From Quillaja saponaria (lineage: Eukaryota; Streptophyta; Magnoliopsida; Fabales; Quillajaceae), in contig CM055608.1 of NCBI GenBank assembly GCA_029379385.1, forward strand, positions 24,054,350 to 24,118,349: a stretch of 64,000 nucleotides of DNA. The letters run 5' to 3'. The position numbers were made by a program, and so were the translations under genes. Of this stretch, positions 1 through 11,928 are shown one piece after another. A model generated the notes under the pieces. That model made no database searches and was not told the DNA's origin. It worked only from the letters and a program-made list of their open reading frames with translations. How positions within the stretch are numbered: the first letter of the stretch is position 1; every line of letters starts with the position of its first letter.

Positions 1-1834
1 TGAATATGGAATGTTCCCAATATCTTGATAAAAAAACTGGAAAGTCTAGTAATTTAATTCCCTAGTATGAATTTTTTTTTCATAAGTCTTAGAGTCCGAT
101 AATGACAACTAGAAAATTGTGCAGTGCCCTATTTTTTGTTCATGTAGGAAATTGAGTGGGTTAAATACTGATTTTAGGAAAATTTTCCAAATAATAGAGG
201 TATATATACTTGTCTATTAATAAACCCAACAAACAGAATTAGATTTCCTTTTTTATAGAGAAAGTTATGTTCCATTAACTAAGGTAATGTCAAAACCGTC
301 AAAATCCAGCGTTTTGTAGAATTTTATGCAACTTCAAAGAATAAAATGTATTGATATACAAATCTAAAAATTACAAATGATATACCATTATAAAGCTATA
401 TGTGTCTAGTATTTAATAAATTTTACGAAATTGGATTTGGAATTTCTTAGAGAAAGATATAACTGTTAAAGTGAACACTGGTCCAAACCTCAAGTTTGAA
501 CAGTTTCAACATCTTTAGCTCACTTGTGTTTTCTAACTTCTCTAATAGTTTCTTTCTACCTATTCATTATCAAGACATCTAAAATATCGTTTTATTATCA
601 ATCTTACCATATAAAGTACAAATTATACTACATTCCATATAATAGCTTAATAGAAAACTTTCATAATGAAACCTCTATAAGTTGACATATAAGCTTAATA
701 ATTAAAAATGTTATAACAATAACATTTAGAAACTAAGTATTATTTGGAAACATGAATTTCAATTCTGAATCCTAACATGGACTTGATGAGATGCGCGAAC
801 GTAAGTGCAAGTGACGAATGGAATCAATTGAAGTTAAGTGGTTAATTGTTGCTCTTGGGGCTAGATTATTATGTGAAATTGTATATGTATTTAAATATAT
901 GTGCAAATACAATGTTTTAGTGAGTTAATTGAATCATGCTTGTTTGGGGTTGATAAGGGCCAACAAAATGAGATTTTTCTGAGCAATGATTTTTATTCCG
1001 AAATTTAAAATTCAGGTGCATTTAGGGTATTCTGATTTAAAATCATGAGAAATTCTGATTCTGATAAATTTTTTTTTTTTTTTTAAAAGTGAGTGCTCAG
1101 CCCTGGTGGGATAGATTATGTAGGGAGATTAATTTGTTGTGATGGCTCGTAAATGCCCGGCAGAGGGTGATACTGTTATGATGGGCTGAGTTATTTGTTG
1201 GCCCTTTGGTTGCTTTATATGCTGTGATTACTCTGATTCATTTGTGATTCTATGAATTATATAAGTTGTGAATTTGTGATGATTACAAATGTGTACGTAT
1301 ATTTCTAATTAAATCACTATGTCATTTTATATATATTTGTATTGAGTGATACTAGTACCTTGTGGATACAATTTTTCACTCACGGAGTTCGTAGGACTCA
1401 TCCCTCTAGTGAATAATATTTTTTTCAGAAGTCTAATATATGATGTCGCCGAGTTTGTGACCTGCCAACAGAGTACAGTAAGGTATTTATTTTCCAGGAT
1501 CTCAGACTTGAAGTTAAGGATGAAAGTTGCAGTCACACTAGAATAGTGGAATGTTTAATTTTATATAATATAATAGTCTAGATATTTGTCCTAGTGTCGT
1601 TGTGTGAAATTAGGAACACATATGTTGTATTTTGAGGCATGTTATATAAATTTTCAGTAAGTTGCTATTTGTTTTAGAAAACAAACTTTTGCAGTGAACT
1701 TCTATTTTATAAAAGTTACTTTTATTCTTTAATTGGGTCAAGAGTCATGATTGTTACATTGTTTTGAAGTCAGGGTTACGGAGATTTGGTTATCTAATCC
1801 TCCGACCAGTCATGCCTCCGTGAGGGGTGTGATA
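1..1834 (+). repeat. Ty3/gypsy-type LTR or LARD-like repeat, copy A (cut by window start)
   Basis: This stretch is colinear with 24870-26705. Both share a block beginning with an 'aattgagtgggtt' motif, a 'gtgctcagcccyggt' block, a 'taaatgcccggcag' block, a 'tttttcactca' block and a final 'tatgcctcc...gtgtgaya' block. The 3' end (gggtgtgata at about 1825-1834) resembles the common plant LTR terminus TGTGACA. Short open frames here are not conserved between the copies, so I read no gene. Family assignment to Ty3/gypsy is inference from the terminal motif. The 5' limit lies outside the window. Confidence 0.6.
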
Positions 1835-3250
1835 CTGCTATCAAAGAACCTAGTAGAAGACAAGGATCTAAAGAAAGAATTATTCAAAAGAGACTTTATA
1901 ATTCACTTTGGAGATTGACAATTTTCATAAACATGACTATTTGTTCCCATAAGGAAAAAAAAATCGACTGCTATAAAAAGTATATACCACAAAGGAGCTT
2001 ATCAAATTTCCTGAGGATCCAAGTCCTTCATAAGAGTTCCAAATGCATAATTTACTTTGAGATATGTTCAACAAAAGCATGTCTTATGTGAAAAACTACC
2101 TACATCCATATATCTATCAGGAAATGCTTCACCACTCTTTAAATCAGGGACATTCCCAGTATGGAGCCGTTATCACTATTGCTTTATAGAGTAAATGAGA
2201 ATTTATAAAATACATTCAAAGTATATGCTTAGATTTGACACTTTAAATTCTGTAAATTCAGAAACCTTACACCAGCTTACTTATTTTACTATCATAAAAC
2301 TAACAAGAAAACCAAAAACATGGTATAAGTTCTGAAGGTAAGTACAACCCTCCCTCTTGTTTGCTATCTTCACCCAATTCCTTTGCCTCACACTACAATT
2401 CCATTCTACCCCTTTCCTCTATGCCAAATAAAACATCATAAACATTCATGTTTGTGCACATAGGGTAATTAAAAATCAATATCTAAAGCTAACCTTCAAA
2501 GACTTCAGCTGTTTGTACAGATTGCACTTCCGAGTGTGAAGCAGCTGTAGAGTCCAAAGAAAAGAGCAACCAAAACGAAAAAACCAGAGATTGTCTAGAG
2601 AAAAGAAGCTATGAGACAATGAAAATCTTAAAACTTATTGTCAATGGAGTCTAGGTTCCGAGTAGAAGGAAGACATAGTGGTAAGGGGAAACGTAGAAAC
2701 TCAGAAATGAAGAATGTGAAGTTGTCGGATGGGAAAATCTAGGGATTTAGGGATTTCAATTCTATCAACAAATTGAAGAGAATTTGTCAGTAAAATAAAA
2801 ACAAAACGGTGCATCTAGTTTCTCATAAACTAAAGTTTGTGGTTAAACAAAATAAACATTTACCGACAAAAACAAAAAACTATTACCAATAAACGAAACA
2901 GGCACAAAGGAAAAAATTAAAACCTACCACAGTACGAACAAATTTACTGGCCAAAGGTTAGTCAGAACATTGAAATATAAAAAATTTGGTGTGCTTGTCG
3001 GTAGGTTTGTAGGAAATACTGTTAATTGCTACAAACTTTGGTTTGTTGGAAAAAGTCAAATTTCTTGTAGTGAACCATCGAATGTTGTTAAACATGAAAC
3101 CTTATTTGATATGAACCTAATGAAAAAAAATGATATTTGACTCAGTACACTCAAATTACAATTAGGACCCAGAGACTCTCAATTCTGAAGCTGCAAAGTT
3201 TTAAGAGAGGTTGGCAATTGTAAATGATCAGGTATGGGCAGGGTGTGACA
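1835..3250. other. Non-genic spacer ending in a second LTR-like terminus
   Basis: No coding exon is recognisable. The stretch is AT-rich with frequent stops in all frames. It ends at 3241-3250 with gggtgtgaca, the same kind of terminus as at 1825-1834 and 26696-26705, so its right part is probably the tail of another LTR-type element. The CACTA fragment begins directly after it. Confidence 0.4.
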
Positions 3251-5030
3251 AAACCATTATTTTAGCATTGACTCAACTGCTGAACTGAAATCAGAATTCA
3301 ATGTGTTAGAGAATTGTTACAATAAATTTGTCCAAATCATTAAGGATTTTCTTCCTAAGGATGAGAAGTTACCTAGATCTTTTTATAAGTCTAGAAAGTT
3401 AGTCAAGGAGTTAGGACTTGGATATGACAAGATTGATGTTTGTCCAAAACAATATCAGTTGTATTACGTTGTTAATGAGTATAAGACTACTTGAGATGTT
3501 TGTTGTTGTCGGATTTATTTAGCAAGTGCAAGTATCGTTAACAATTATATAGTGATAGAGTAGAGATTGTTCCCACAAGGAATTGCAACTAATATTTAGC
3601 TAAGTACTAAAACTAACGAAATCCTAATTTGATTCAAACAATCAAATTAAAGCTGAAAACCCTAATTTAAACTAAGCCTAACTAATGACAAATTAAAATA
3701 GAGAGTTTAATGGATAAAGGCTTAGAATTACAATTTTCCTCAACACTTCATTTGAAATATTATTATTTTGTCTTGCTCAGTTATGATATCGAATTATTAA
3801 CCTATGATTCTAATTCAATTATAAACATATTGCTATGTCTTATGATAATAACTCACTCAACCAATTCATTATATTCTTATGAGAATTAAGTAAGACTCAT
3901 TAGGATTAGATCTAAATTAGCTACACAAGACATATATGTATATTCATATCCTACACACAAATCAAACTCAACAAAGATGTGTATGAATTCAATCAAGTGC
4001 TATTTCATTCAAGGCTAACTCTAAACTGCCTTTTCCAAGTTTGTTTAGGTTACTACATCAATCTAATTGGCAACTAATTAACTTGAAGCATTAAGCAAAG
4101 AATGAAATAAATAATTCAAATACCAAACCCTCAACAATCAATAAATATAAAATTCAAGCTATACATGTCGAGTTTAATTGAATATTAGAGAATAAATTAG
4201 TTCATGCTATCTAGTGTAGGCATAAACTTAGACAAATCCATTATCAATGTAAAAACAAGAAAAGCTAAAAGAAAGAAAGGTATAAAAGAAAATTAGAAGG
4301 TTGTCAATCTTCAATCTATAATTATCCAAGCTCATTTTGCCTTCTTACACCCTTGATGGCTTCCTTTTCTCTAAAAAACTTAGCTTAATTGTGTCTTTTA
4401 AGTCCCCAAGCCATTCCCCTTTAAATAGGTTTTAAAACCCTTAATTTGAGTCCAATTTGTACTGTTTACCAAGCCAGCACCGTGGCCACAGTTTTCTGCT
4501 ATTGTTGTGCCATCCCTTCTATCAGCACATGCTATTACGCACGTTTTGAGTCTTTTGACCTCTAATTTGAATTCCAATGGTTCTCCTTCTTACATTCAAC
4601 TCTCAAAACACATAAACGAAGTTAATATAAGTTTGAACTTATATAAAACACCTAAATCCTAGCCTAAATCAACTAGGATTCAACATCCCAATATAACAAG
4701 AGCTCAACTAAGAATTAACTAAAAATTAAGCAAAAACTGACTAAAACTCTAGAATATAGCTAAAATAATTAGTCAAAATGATGTGAAATAAGTTTATTTT
4801 AAGGACTTATCATTTGTAAAGAGCCCTGATTCAATCAAGGGGTAAAAAGAGCATACCTCATATGATTTGTGACACTTATCGAACATGAGGATGTTACAAA
4901 GGCTTTATATATCTGAGGTCATTGCAAAAGATATAAAATGACACAAGAAAGGCAAACAATGAGATGACACATGAAGGAAAATGAGAAAACCAAACATGAG
5001 GTTAAAAGTCTTAAATTAAATAAGCACTAC
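3251..5030 (+). pseudogene. CACTA (En/Spm) transposase fragment, split by a solo LTR
   Basis: The left part (3303-3494) reads NCYNKFVQIIK, then LPRSFYKSRKLVKELGLGYDKIDVCP. This is the segment of TNP2-like CACTA transposases that precedes the CxxC zinc-ribbon region. The right part (4818-5000) resumes with a degenerate zinc-ribbon and Leu-Tyr-rich stretch matching the copy at 21120-21260. Stops and shifts break the right part, and the 1309-bp insertion at 3504-4812 separates the halves. No terminal CACTA motif was found. It is a dead remnant. Fragment identity is fairly sure; the exact ends are not. Confidence 0.65.
3504..4812. mobile_element. Solo LTR (1309 bp) with 5-bp TSD TTTGT
   Basis: The element starts TGTTGTCGG and ends GGACTTATCA, giving the canonical TG...CA termini. 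It is bracketed by TTTGT at 3499-3503 and 4813-4817. Removing it rejoins the CACTA reading as in the related copy at 21120, which defines the insertion precisely. There is no gag or pol sequence, and no polypurine tract or primer site with a second LTR, so it is a solo LTR left by LTR-LTR recombination. Orientation is not fixed. A block near 3525-3600 about a break in 'cccacaaggaattg' looks like LTRs of Ty3/gypsy Tat-type elements; that family call is inference. Confidence 0.75.
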
Positions 5031-5490
5031 TAAATTATTGCTAAGCTATTCTTCTGATTCTTCTTGTTCCACTTTCCATCAATAAACTAAGCTCTACAAA
5101 TGATTTCATTTTCCTCCTTTATCATCAAATTGAAATGAAGATGTTGTAGCAATATTTGTCAAAGTGTGTAATAGAAGAACACATTGAGACTGCTTAGACA
5201 AAATTAATAAAATTAAAACACTAATTAGACACAATTTTAAAAAAAAAAAAAAAACTGAGGACTAAAGTGAAAATGAGTAAAAATTTGGGATTAAAATGGT
5301 ACTTTTTCCAATTTCAAGTATCCAAAGTCCAAACCCATAGTATCCCAGGTAACAAACCCATGATCCATGGTTCAGTGGTCAATCAGACTTCCCTTAACAG
5401 CCAAGTTAGCAATTAACCGCTGGTCACCAACTAACATTCTACGATACATATATCACGCTATAGGTTTTCGAGAGAATTAGATTCACAAAA
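5031..5490. other. Upstream region of the cystatin gene
   Basis: This 460-bp AT-rich stretch lies between the CACTA remnant and the cystatin ATG. It contains an A-run at about 5239-5254. The last 100 bases have mixed composition and probably include the promoter and 5' leader. No specific regulatory motif is called with confidence. Confidence 0.35.
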
Positions 5491-8400
5491 ATGAAGCTGA
5501 ATAGGTTTTCTGTTGCTTTGTTACTTAGCTTTGTTGTTCTTTGTGGGCTTTGTGAACTGGGAATTTGCAGGGAAGGAGATTTCATAAGGATGAAACTGGG
5601 AGGGATTCACGATTGCAAGGGCGCTGAGAATAGCTTTGAGATTGAAAGCCTCGCTCGTTTCGCCATTGAAGAGCACAACAAGAAAGAGGTATTTTATTCG
5701 ATTTTCATTTTCCTTCTTATTTTTCTTTCTGACTATTGATTTTTGGGTTTGATTTACTTTGATTCAATTAGTGGGTTTTATTTAAATGAATAGGGTGAAT
5801 TCCCTTTATGGGTGAGATTTGTTCTATTTCATCGATTTCCATACGTAGTTTCTATCTTTTTGTACTTTTGTTTCTGTTGTGAGATAATTTTTTTTTTCTT
5901 TTCTTTTCTTGATTTATTTTGTCTGGATATTGTGGTGTTAATGTCAAAATGTCATATTAAAGGTGATTTATTTTCCAATATTAAGATTGCTTGATCAGAT
6001 ATATTGATGGACTACAGTCTACAGATTGTTCAATTTTACAGCACCTAATTTATAAATAAAAACCTACGACTTCATATAATTAATTTATTCCTTCTGCTTG
6101 ATTATGCAATATCATGTAGTCATTGGATCAATTTGCTATGTTGCTTCTGCATAGGTAGAAGAATAGGTCTAGAGCCGTTACTCGTTTTTTAGTTTCTTGG
6201 TCTCTGGTACACCTAAATTGTAGGGAATTTTTATCCGTGTTGGCTAGTTGCTATCGTCTGATATCTCTTCCCCTTACAACCAGATAAAAAAGAAATCCTT
6301 GAACAAAAGGAAGTAGGATTCTACTGGGTTATAAAGGGATTGTAAAGAAGTATATATATGGAGGGACCCACCAGAACTGCTATGTACTCATAATGCTATC
6401 AAATACACATTACAGGATAACTCTTATCCTTTCCTTGAAGAAATTGGCTTGTCAATTGATAGACTGCTGATAACCTACAATTTTTCTTCAAACTAATGTT
6501 TTCCTTTACAGCCCAATGATTGTGCGTGAGTGATCAACCAGTTCACGTCCATTAATTAGTGATGAAATTTATCCGAATTACAGCAGGTTTATCAAATTTT
6601 TATTGTTAAATAATGAGGAAAGAGGTGTTCAATGAATGTTAGAAGTATCATTGCCTCCTTCTTAGGTAAAGGATAGTACGGGTACCTTTGAAAAATCCAT
6701 TTTCATCTTCTATATATCAAAATACATTTAGGTTTTATTGGGATAAAAGAACTTTCTTCTTAATATGTTGATGCTTATTTTTCAAGTTATTCTGGAAGAA
6801 AATGTATTGGAAGTTGGAACCACCAACTATATTGCAGAAGATTTGACAGTTCACCTTATTAAATAGTGAGTGCGAGATAGAAAACCTTCCCCCATGTACA
6901 TAGTGCATGCTCCAAACCTAATACATGATAAAATTAATGCTTCCTTCCTTATTCTTTTTTCTTTTTTTTTGAAACATAGATGCTGAAAGCAACCAATCAA
7001 CTACTTGTGGATTGTTTGTCTTCAATAATTGATTTTTCTGATTCTAATTTACCATGCGCTGCATGCTTCCTCATCTTGACGTCATTCAATATTTCCAATT
7101 TAAAGTTCTAACCAATTTCTACGAGAGTCTTATTTAATTTTTTTGAATCCATTTTGGATGCAGAATGCCCTTCTTCAGTTTGGAAGAGTGTTGAAGGCTA
7201 AAGAACAGGTGGTTGCTGGTAAGATGTACCATCTTACGTTGGAAGCAATTGATTTGGGCAAGAAGAAAATATATGAAGCTAAAGTCTGGGTGAAGCCATG
7301 GATGAACTTCAAGCAGTTACAGGAATTTAAGCATGCACATGATGTCTCCACCTTTACCAGTTCCGATCTTGGTGCTAAACAAGGTAATGGATTTTGATAT
7401 GTTTGTAAGTTTCAATCTCCAGATTGCATAGCTTTTCCTTGCTAGGTGTGTCAGATGTGTCAGGTAGAACTGTAGAAACGAAGGTTCCTCGTGATGCACT
7501 GGCTACATCTTTCGTCTTGTAACAACTAGAATGCACAATATGATGATAATACATCTAGATGTTGTAGCCATCATTATAACTTTAGTATCAATAAACTTAA
7601 AACACTCCCAAATGCAAGGTTAGAATTTACATATCCTTATTATCATACTCTCTCTTTTAATTTTATTAGCTTATACAATTAGTGTTCCGTCAATACTTTG
7701 ATATTCTTGTTAGTCCTGCCACTTCACAATTGGACTCACTTTTAAATAGCTCAGTGAAAGAGAATCTAAGGATCTATTGCAAAAAAGAAAAAAAATATGG
7801 AAAAAGAAGAACTTAAAGAGTGACAGAATTTCAGCAAAGTCAATTATTTATCTTTATCTTAAAACCTTCCTTTGTGGTACTTGGTGGCAACTGGGGACTA
7901 AGTCAAATATTTTAAAAATGAGCTTAGGCTGATGCATTTATTTATGTGGAAAAGAATATCTATCTTGCTTGGCTTCCACCTGAAAATTGCAGGAGCCTTA
8001 GAATTATAAACCATAAGTCAAGAGCACTGTTTGTGGCCTAGGATTTGGTGAGCCCTAGTAGAAATGCATTTCAATATGGTTTTTGTCACTGATAAAGTTC
8101 ATTTTCCTGTGAAAGTTGACCAATGAAATTTCTGGATTACTATAAGATTTTAAACTTTTTTTAAGGAAACTTCTATTTTTGGTGCCCACTGACATTGGGC
8201 TGTGGCTGGAATAGAAATTCTTGAAAGCTATTTTTACCACAATTGCTATCCACAAATCACTGGTCTTGGTTCTTGGTGCATATAGGTATTTATATTTTTT
8301 TGCTCATTGCTACTGGGAGGTTCTAAACGACTTTGTAGCAAAAGTGATATTTTGGTTTCTCTGTAAATTAAACTTCATTCTTCTGGAAATGTGAACTTTC

Positions 8401-10505
8401 ATACTCTTTCTCTATTCAAAAAAACCAACAAGAAAAGGGGGGGAACTCTTGATTTAAATTAGGCTAGATAAGTGTAAAACCATGCCTTCAAACCAGATTC
8501 TTGTGTTAGGTTACTCTTTCTTTTTGACAATGGGATGCTATCCACTGCCTTAGCAAACACTTCCCATTATTCTCAGTCGTTAAATTAATGTTCGCAGGCC
8601 ATTTGTTAGACCCAAGTAGAAACGCTGGGCCTTCTTTTTCTCCTAATAATACATTCCCTTTTTATCTTCCTTTTTGAAATTATCGAAAGGATGTTTCTGA
8701 ATAATTTTTCGACTTTTGAATCAGATGGCCATGGAACTGAATGGCAAGAAGTGCCAGTTCATGGCTCTGAGGTTCAAGATGCTGCTAACTATGCTGTTAC
8801 GTCCATTGGGCAGAGGTCCAACTCTTTGTCTCCATATGAACTCGTTGAGATTCTTCTAGCTAAAGCCAAGGTTGGTACTAGTTACTCTGGTTGATAGCTC
8901 TTCAGTTACTCCCTATATGTATTGACACTTTACTCCCCTCCACTCTAATCCCTAAGCCCATAGTTACAAGGAATGTTGGAAAGACTTAATTACCACGTTC
9001 CAGATCTTGCGTCCCTGATCACATAATTTTTTTGCTCTGGATCGCGAACCACAGTGATCCGGATAAGCAAAAGTCACGTTCCAATTTATTTGCAATCCAT
9101 ATGAAACCAATCCATATTTCTTTTGCTTCACACTAAGAACTCAAACGAAAAGAGAAGAAGAGTAAGAACTCAAACGAAAAGAGAGGAAGAGAAGGCGAAA
9201 TTAGTTTTCAAGCATGAAGATGCAGCACGGTGAACAAGGAGTTGCAGACATGCAACGTCACCTGACTTTGTCTGAACTCTAAAGAAGGAAGGAGATGAAG
9301 GCTGAGTTTAGTAATGTTTTTTTAGAGGGTGTCGTGGCTTTTAAAAAGCCATAGTACTAAATATTGTTTGATTAATTTTTTTAGTGGTGTTTTTTATACT
9401 GTTTTTTGAAAAATCGGGAGTACTTTTAAAATCATTCCAAGTAATGCTTTTAAAAGCTAACTGTGACTTTTCAAAATCAAAAATACAAAAATCACCTTAT
9501 TAATTTTAGAAATTCTCAATATATCTTTAATTAATTTATAAACTATTTAATTTCTCTCTCAAAATATGTCATTAATTAATGATATTTATTTTTATCATTT
9601 TATACATTCATAGCAGCTTATAATTTGTTTTACAAAACATCTTGTTCATTGTTTTTACTATCCACATAGGCTTTTATAAAAGATTTACCAAACAAGATGG
9701 TTATGGCTTTTTGACAGCTTCTTTTTCAAAACATGGAAGTCACAGTAGCTTTTTAAGAGTCACAGTAGTATCAAATTCAGCCGAAGTGCAAATGAGCTCT
9801 ATTGAAAAGGTTGAAACATATGTTTGTTTTAGTTTAGGTTACTTTTTTTATTTGTGCTAATTGAGTTATGGGCTTTAGTTGTACTGGAGTCATATAACTA
9901 TTCATTTAATAAAGACGAACCCATACAATGATGAAAAATAGAGAGTATAGAATAGGGTAGAAAGAAGCAAATACTATTAAAAAAAAATTTAAAATATAAT
10001 TTTCTGTGTATGTATTTATATTACTAAACCTTTATCTTTCTCATACCATAACTTAAATACTATGTTTTCTAGTAACTCAATAAAATTTAATATGAAAAGT
10101 ATCACAAAAACTTAATAAAGCGATGGGGATAAATATTTCAAACGTATCACGTCCCAATATATCAAACCAACTAGACCTACTTCCAACGAACCATGTTTTT
10201 ACCTAGATACCGTTCCTCTTTCCCGTTATGGTTTCACGACGCAAATATGCCTAAGCCCTTCATCTTTGTCTTGAGCGTAATCTTTGTCAGGGCTTATTTT
10301 ATATTGATATTGATTCGGCATGGATCATTTCCTCACGTGCTTGCTTTGGTTAAATGCATAAATGCAGGTCATTGAAGATTATGCCAAATTTAACTTGCTT
10401 CTGAAGGTAAGGAGGGGCATTAAAGAAGAGAAAATCAGGGTTGAAGTAAATAAGATTATGGGAGGGAAATTTTATTTGAACCAGATGGAACAAGATCGTT
10501 CCTGA
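5491..10505 (+). CDS. Phytocystatin with legumain-inhibitory C-terminal extension (CYS6/CPI12-like)
   Basis: Cysteine protease inhibitor. There are four exons: 5491-5688, 7164-7383, 8725-8870 and 10368-10505. All have GT-AG junctions and the phases agree, giving 233 residues. Residues 1-26 form a signal peptide (hydrophobic [16 protein letters not shown]), so entry to the secretory pathway is expected. The N-terminal Gly-Gly (KLGGIHD), the plant LARFA helix ([13 protein letters not shown]), the papain-binding loop QVVAG in exon 2 and the second loop Pro-Trp (VKPW) are all present. Exons 3-4 encode a second cystatin-like domain with the SNSL motif that in this subfamily inhibits legumain-type asparaginyl endopeptidases. 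The protein ends QMEQDRS, typical of the long cystatins of about 230 residues. The intron positions and full length indicate a working gene. Intron 3 (8871-10367) contains repeat-like DNA. Confidence 0.93.
9300..9830. repeat. Possible MITE-like insertion in cystatin intron 3
   Basis: This AT-rich block has related motifs near both ends: gtggcttttaaaaagccat at about 9333-9352, then 'tttaccaaacaag' and 'gtcacagtagctttttaag' near 9683-9760. Such short inverted motifs are typical of small DNA transposons. I could not define matching termini or a target duplication, so this is only a suggestion. Confidence 0.25.
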
Positions 10506-11095
10506 ATGTAGTAAATATCCTTACGCAGTGCTTTGGAATGATGCTGCTATCTACTGTAATCAGAAAAAAATAAATTCACTAGTCTCCATTCTGCCTGTTT
10601 ATGTGTAAATTTGTGAAGGTTAATGCCTAGTGAGTACTGACTGTTTCAGATACATGTGTAATCCATAGGTTGTTACTAAATCATGTTGTATGTAAATATA
10701 TGAGTTGCTTTCTACTAAATCCTATATGGAAATTACTTCCATTATGTCATTCTAGAAACCTTCTGCATACAACCATGTAGTATATATGACACTTTCCCCC
10801 ATCCCTTGTGCACTGGTGCTGTGTTGTGTTCTACCCGTGGTGAAATCAAAACTTACTGGTTCATTCTATTTCATGATCTGAGGAATTTAGTTGTAACTCT
10901 GTTCTTATAAACCTATATTTGTTTACAATATTGTTGACGTTACTATTCCATTTTATTTTATTTTTCCCTGAGTGTAGCACATTAGACTTTTGGGATGTAA
11001 TATTTATCGAAAATATATTTTTCATTATTTATAACTATCCCGATTCAACTTTGGTTGAATCTTTTGATCTTAAATCCATCATTTTCTTAAGAAAA
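10506..11095. other. Spacer: 3' flank of the cystatin gene
   Basis: No exon is seen. The first 200 or so bases probably include the cystatin 3' UTR. The rest is AT-rich and non-coding, up to the P450 fragment on the opposite strand. Confidence 0.4.
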
Positions 11096-11545
11096 TTACA
11101 TATCCGCAGGAACACATTTGTACAATTCTGAAGACAGCCTAGGAGTTGCCAAGGCTTGTAAAGGGCTCCGCATGAATGTGACCAACCCAGGATTCTCAGA
11201 CATGTCAATCTCCTCGGGTTTGGCTCCTTGGGTCGGACTCCAACAAAGTTGGTGCAACAAGTGTCCCAACATGTATGTCACCAAACTAATACCAAGTCGT
11301 GAACCAGGGCAAACCCTTCTACCCGACCTGACCAGAAGTAGCCTTAAGACATGGCCCTTCACGTCCACATCTTCCTCAAGGAACCTCTCGGGTCTAACCT
11401 CTTCCGGGCTGTTCCACACAACTGGATGACGGGCTGTGGCCCAAACACTTACATGGACATTGGATCCCTTGAGGATGCCTAGCCGCCAATTTTGACATCG
11501 GCATTGGCCCGATGACAGTGCTGTGGAAGCAAGGTCATACCTAGC
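11096..11545 (-). pseudogene. CYP98A (p-coumaroyl shikimate 3'-hydroxylase) C-terminal fragment
   Basis: Read on the minus strand, the fragment matches the last ~140 residues of CYP98A enzymes of lignin biosynthesis. It contains [11 protein letters not shown], then [31 protein letters not shown], the haem region ending [24 protein letters not shown], and the family C-terminus ADM followed by a stop at 11096-11098. It is dead. The haem motif has lost the Phe and first Gly of FxxGxRxCxG (it reads [11 protein letters not shown]). A one-base loss at the Gly-Gly-Tyr near 11483 shifts the frame. Everything upstream of the PERF region except ~35 residues is missing. It has no intron and no N-terminus, so it is a truncated copy. 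Confidence 0.88.
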
Positions 11546-11928
11546 CTATATGCTTGGATTTAGAGGCCTTTCTCCTCAATCTCATCCCAGCAGGGCAATT
11601 GATTAAGCTTTATATGCAAATTACACGTGACAAATTCGATGATGCAGTGCTAATAAACAGTTCATTAGTAAAAACTATATGTAGCTAATCATGTTGTCTC
11701 GCTTACATTAACCAATATGGATGGAAATATTATGAATTGGAATACTATTGATTTCAGATCACCATTCGCATCAGGTTCTGAATATCTGAATTATTCAATG
11801 CTCATTTGTGATTATATTCCCACAGCCTAATTAATTACAATTTAAGTCAACCACTTAAACATCCTCAAGTGGGGTCTGCATCAGATATCAGCTACAGAAG
11901 TAATAAGTCTACTCTAAATTAACTTGGT

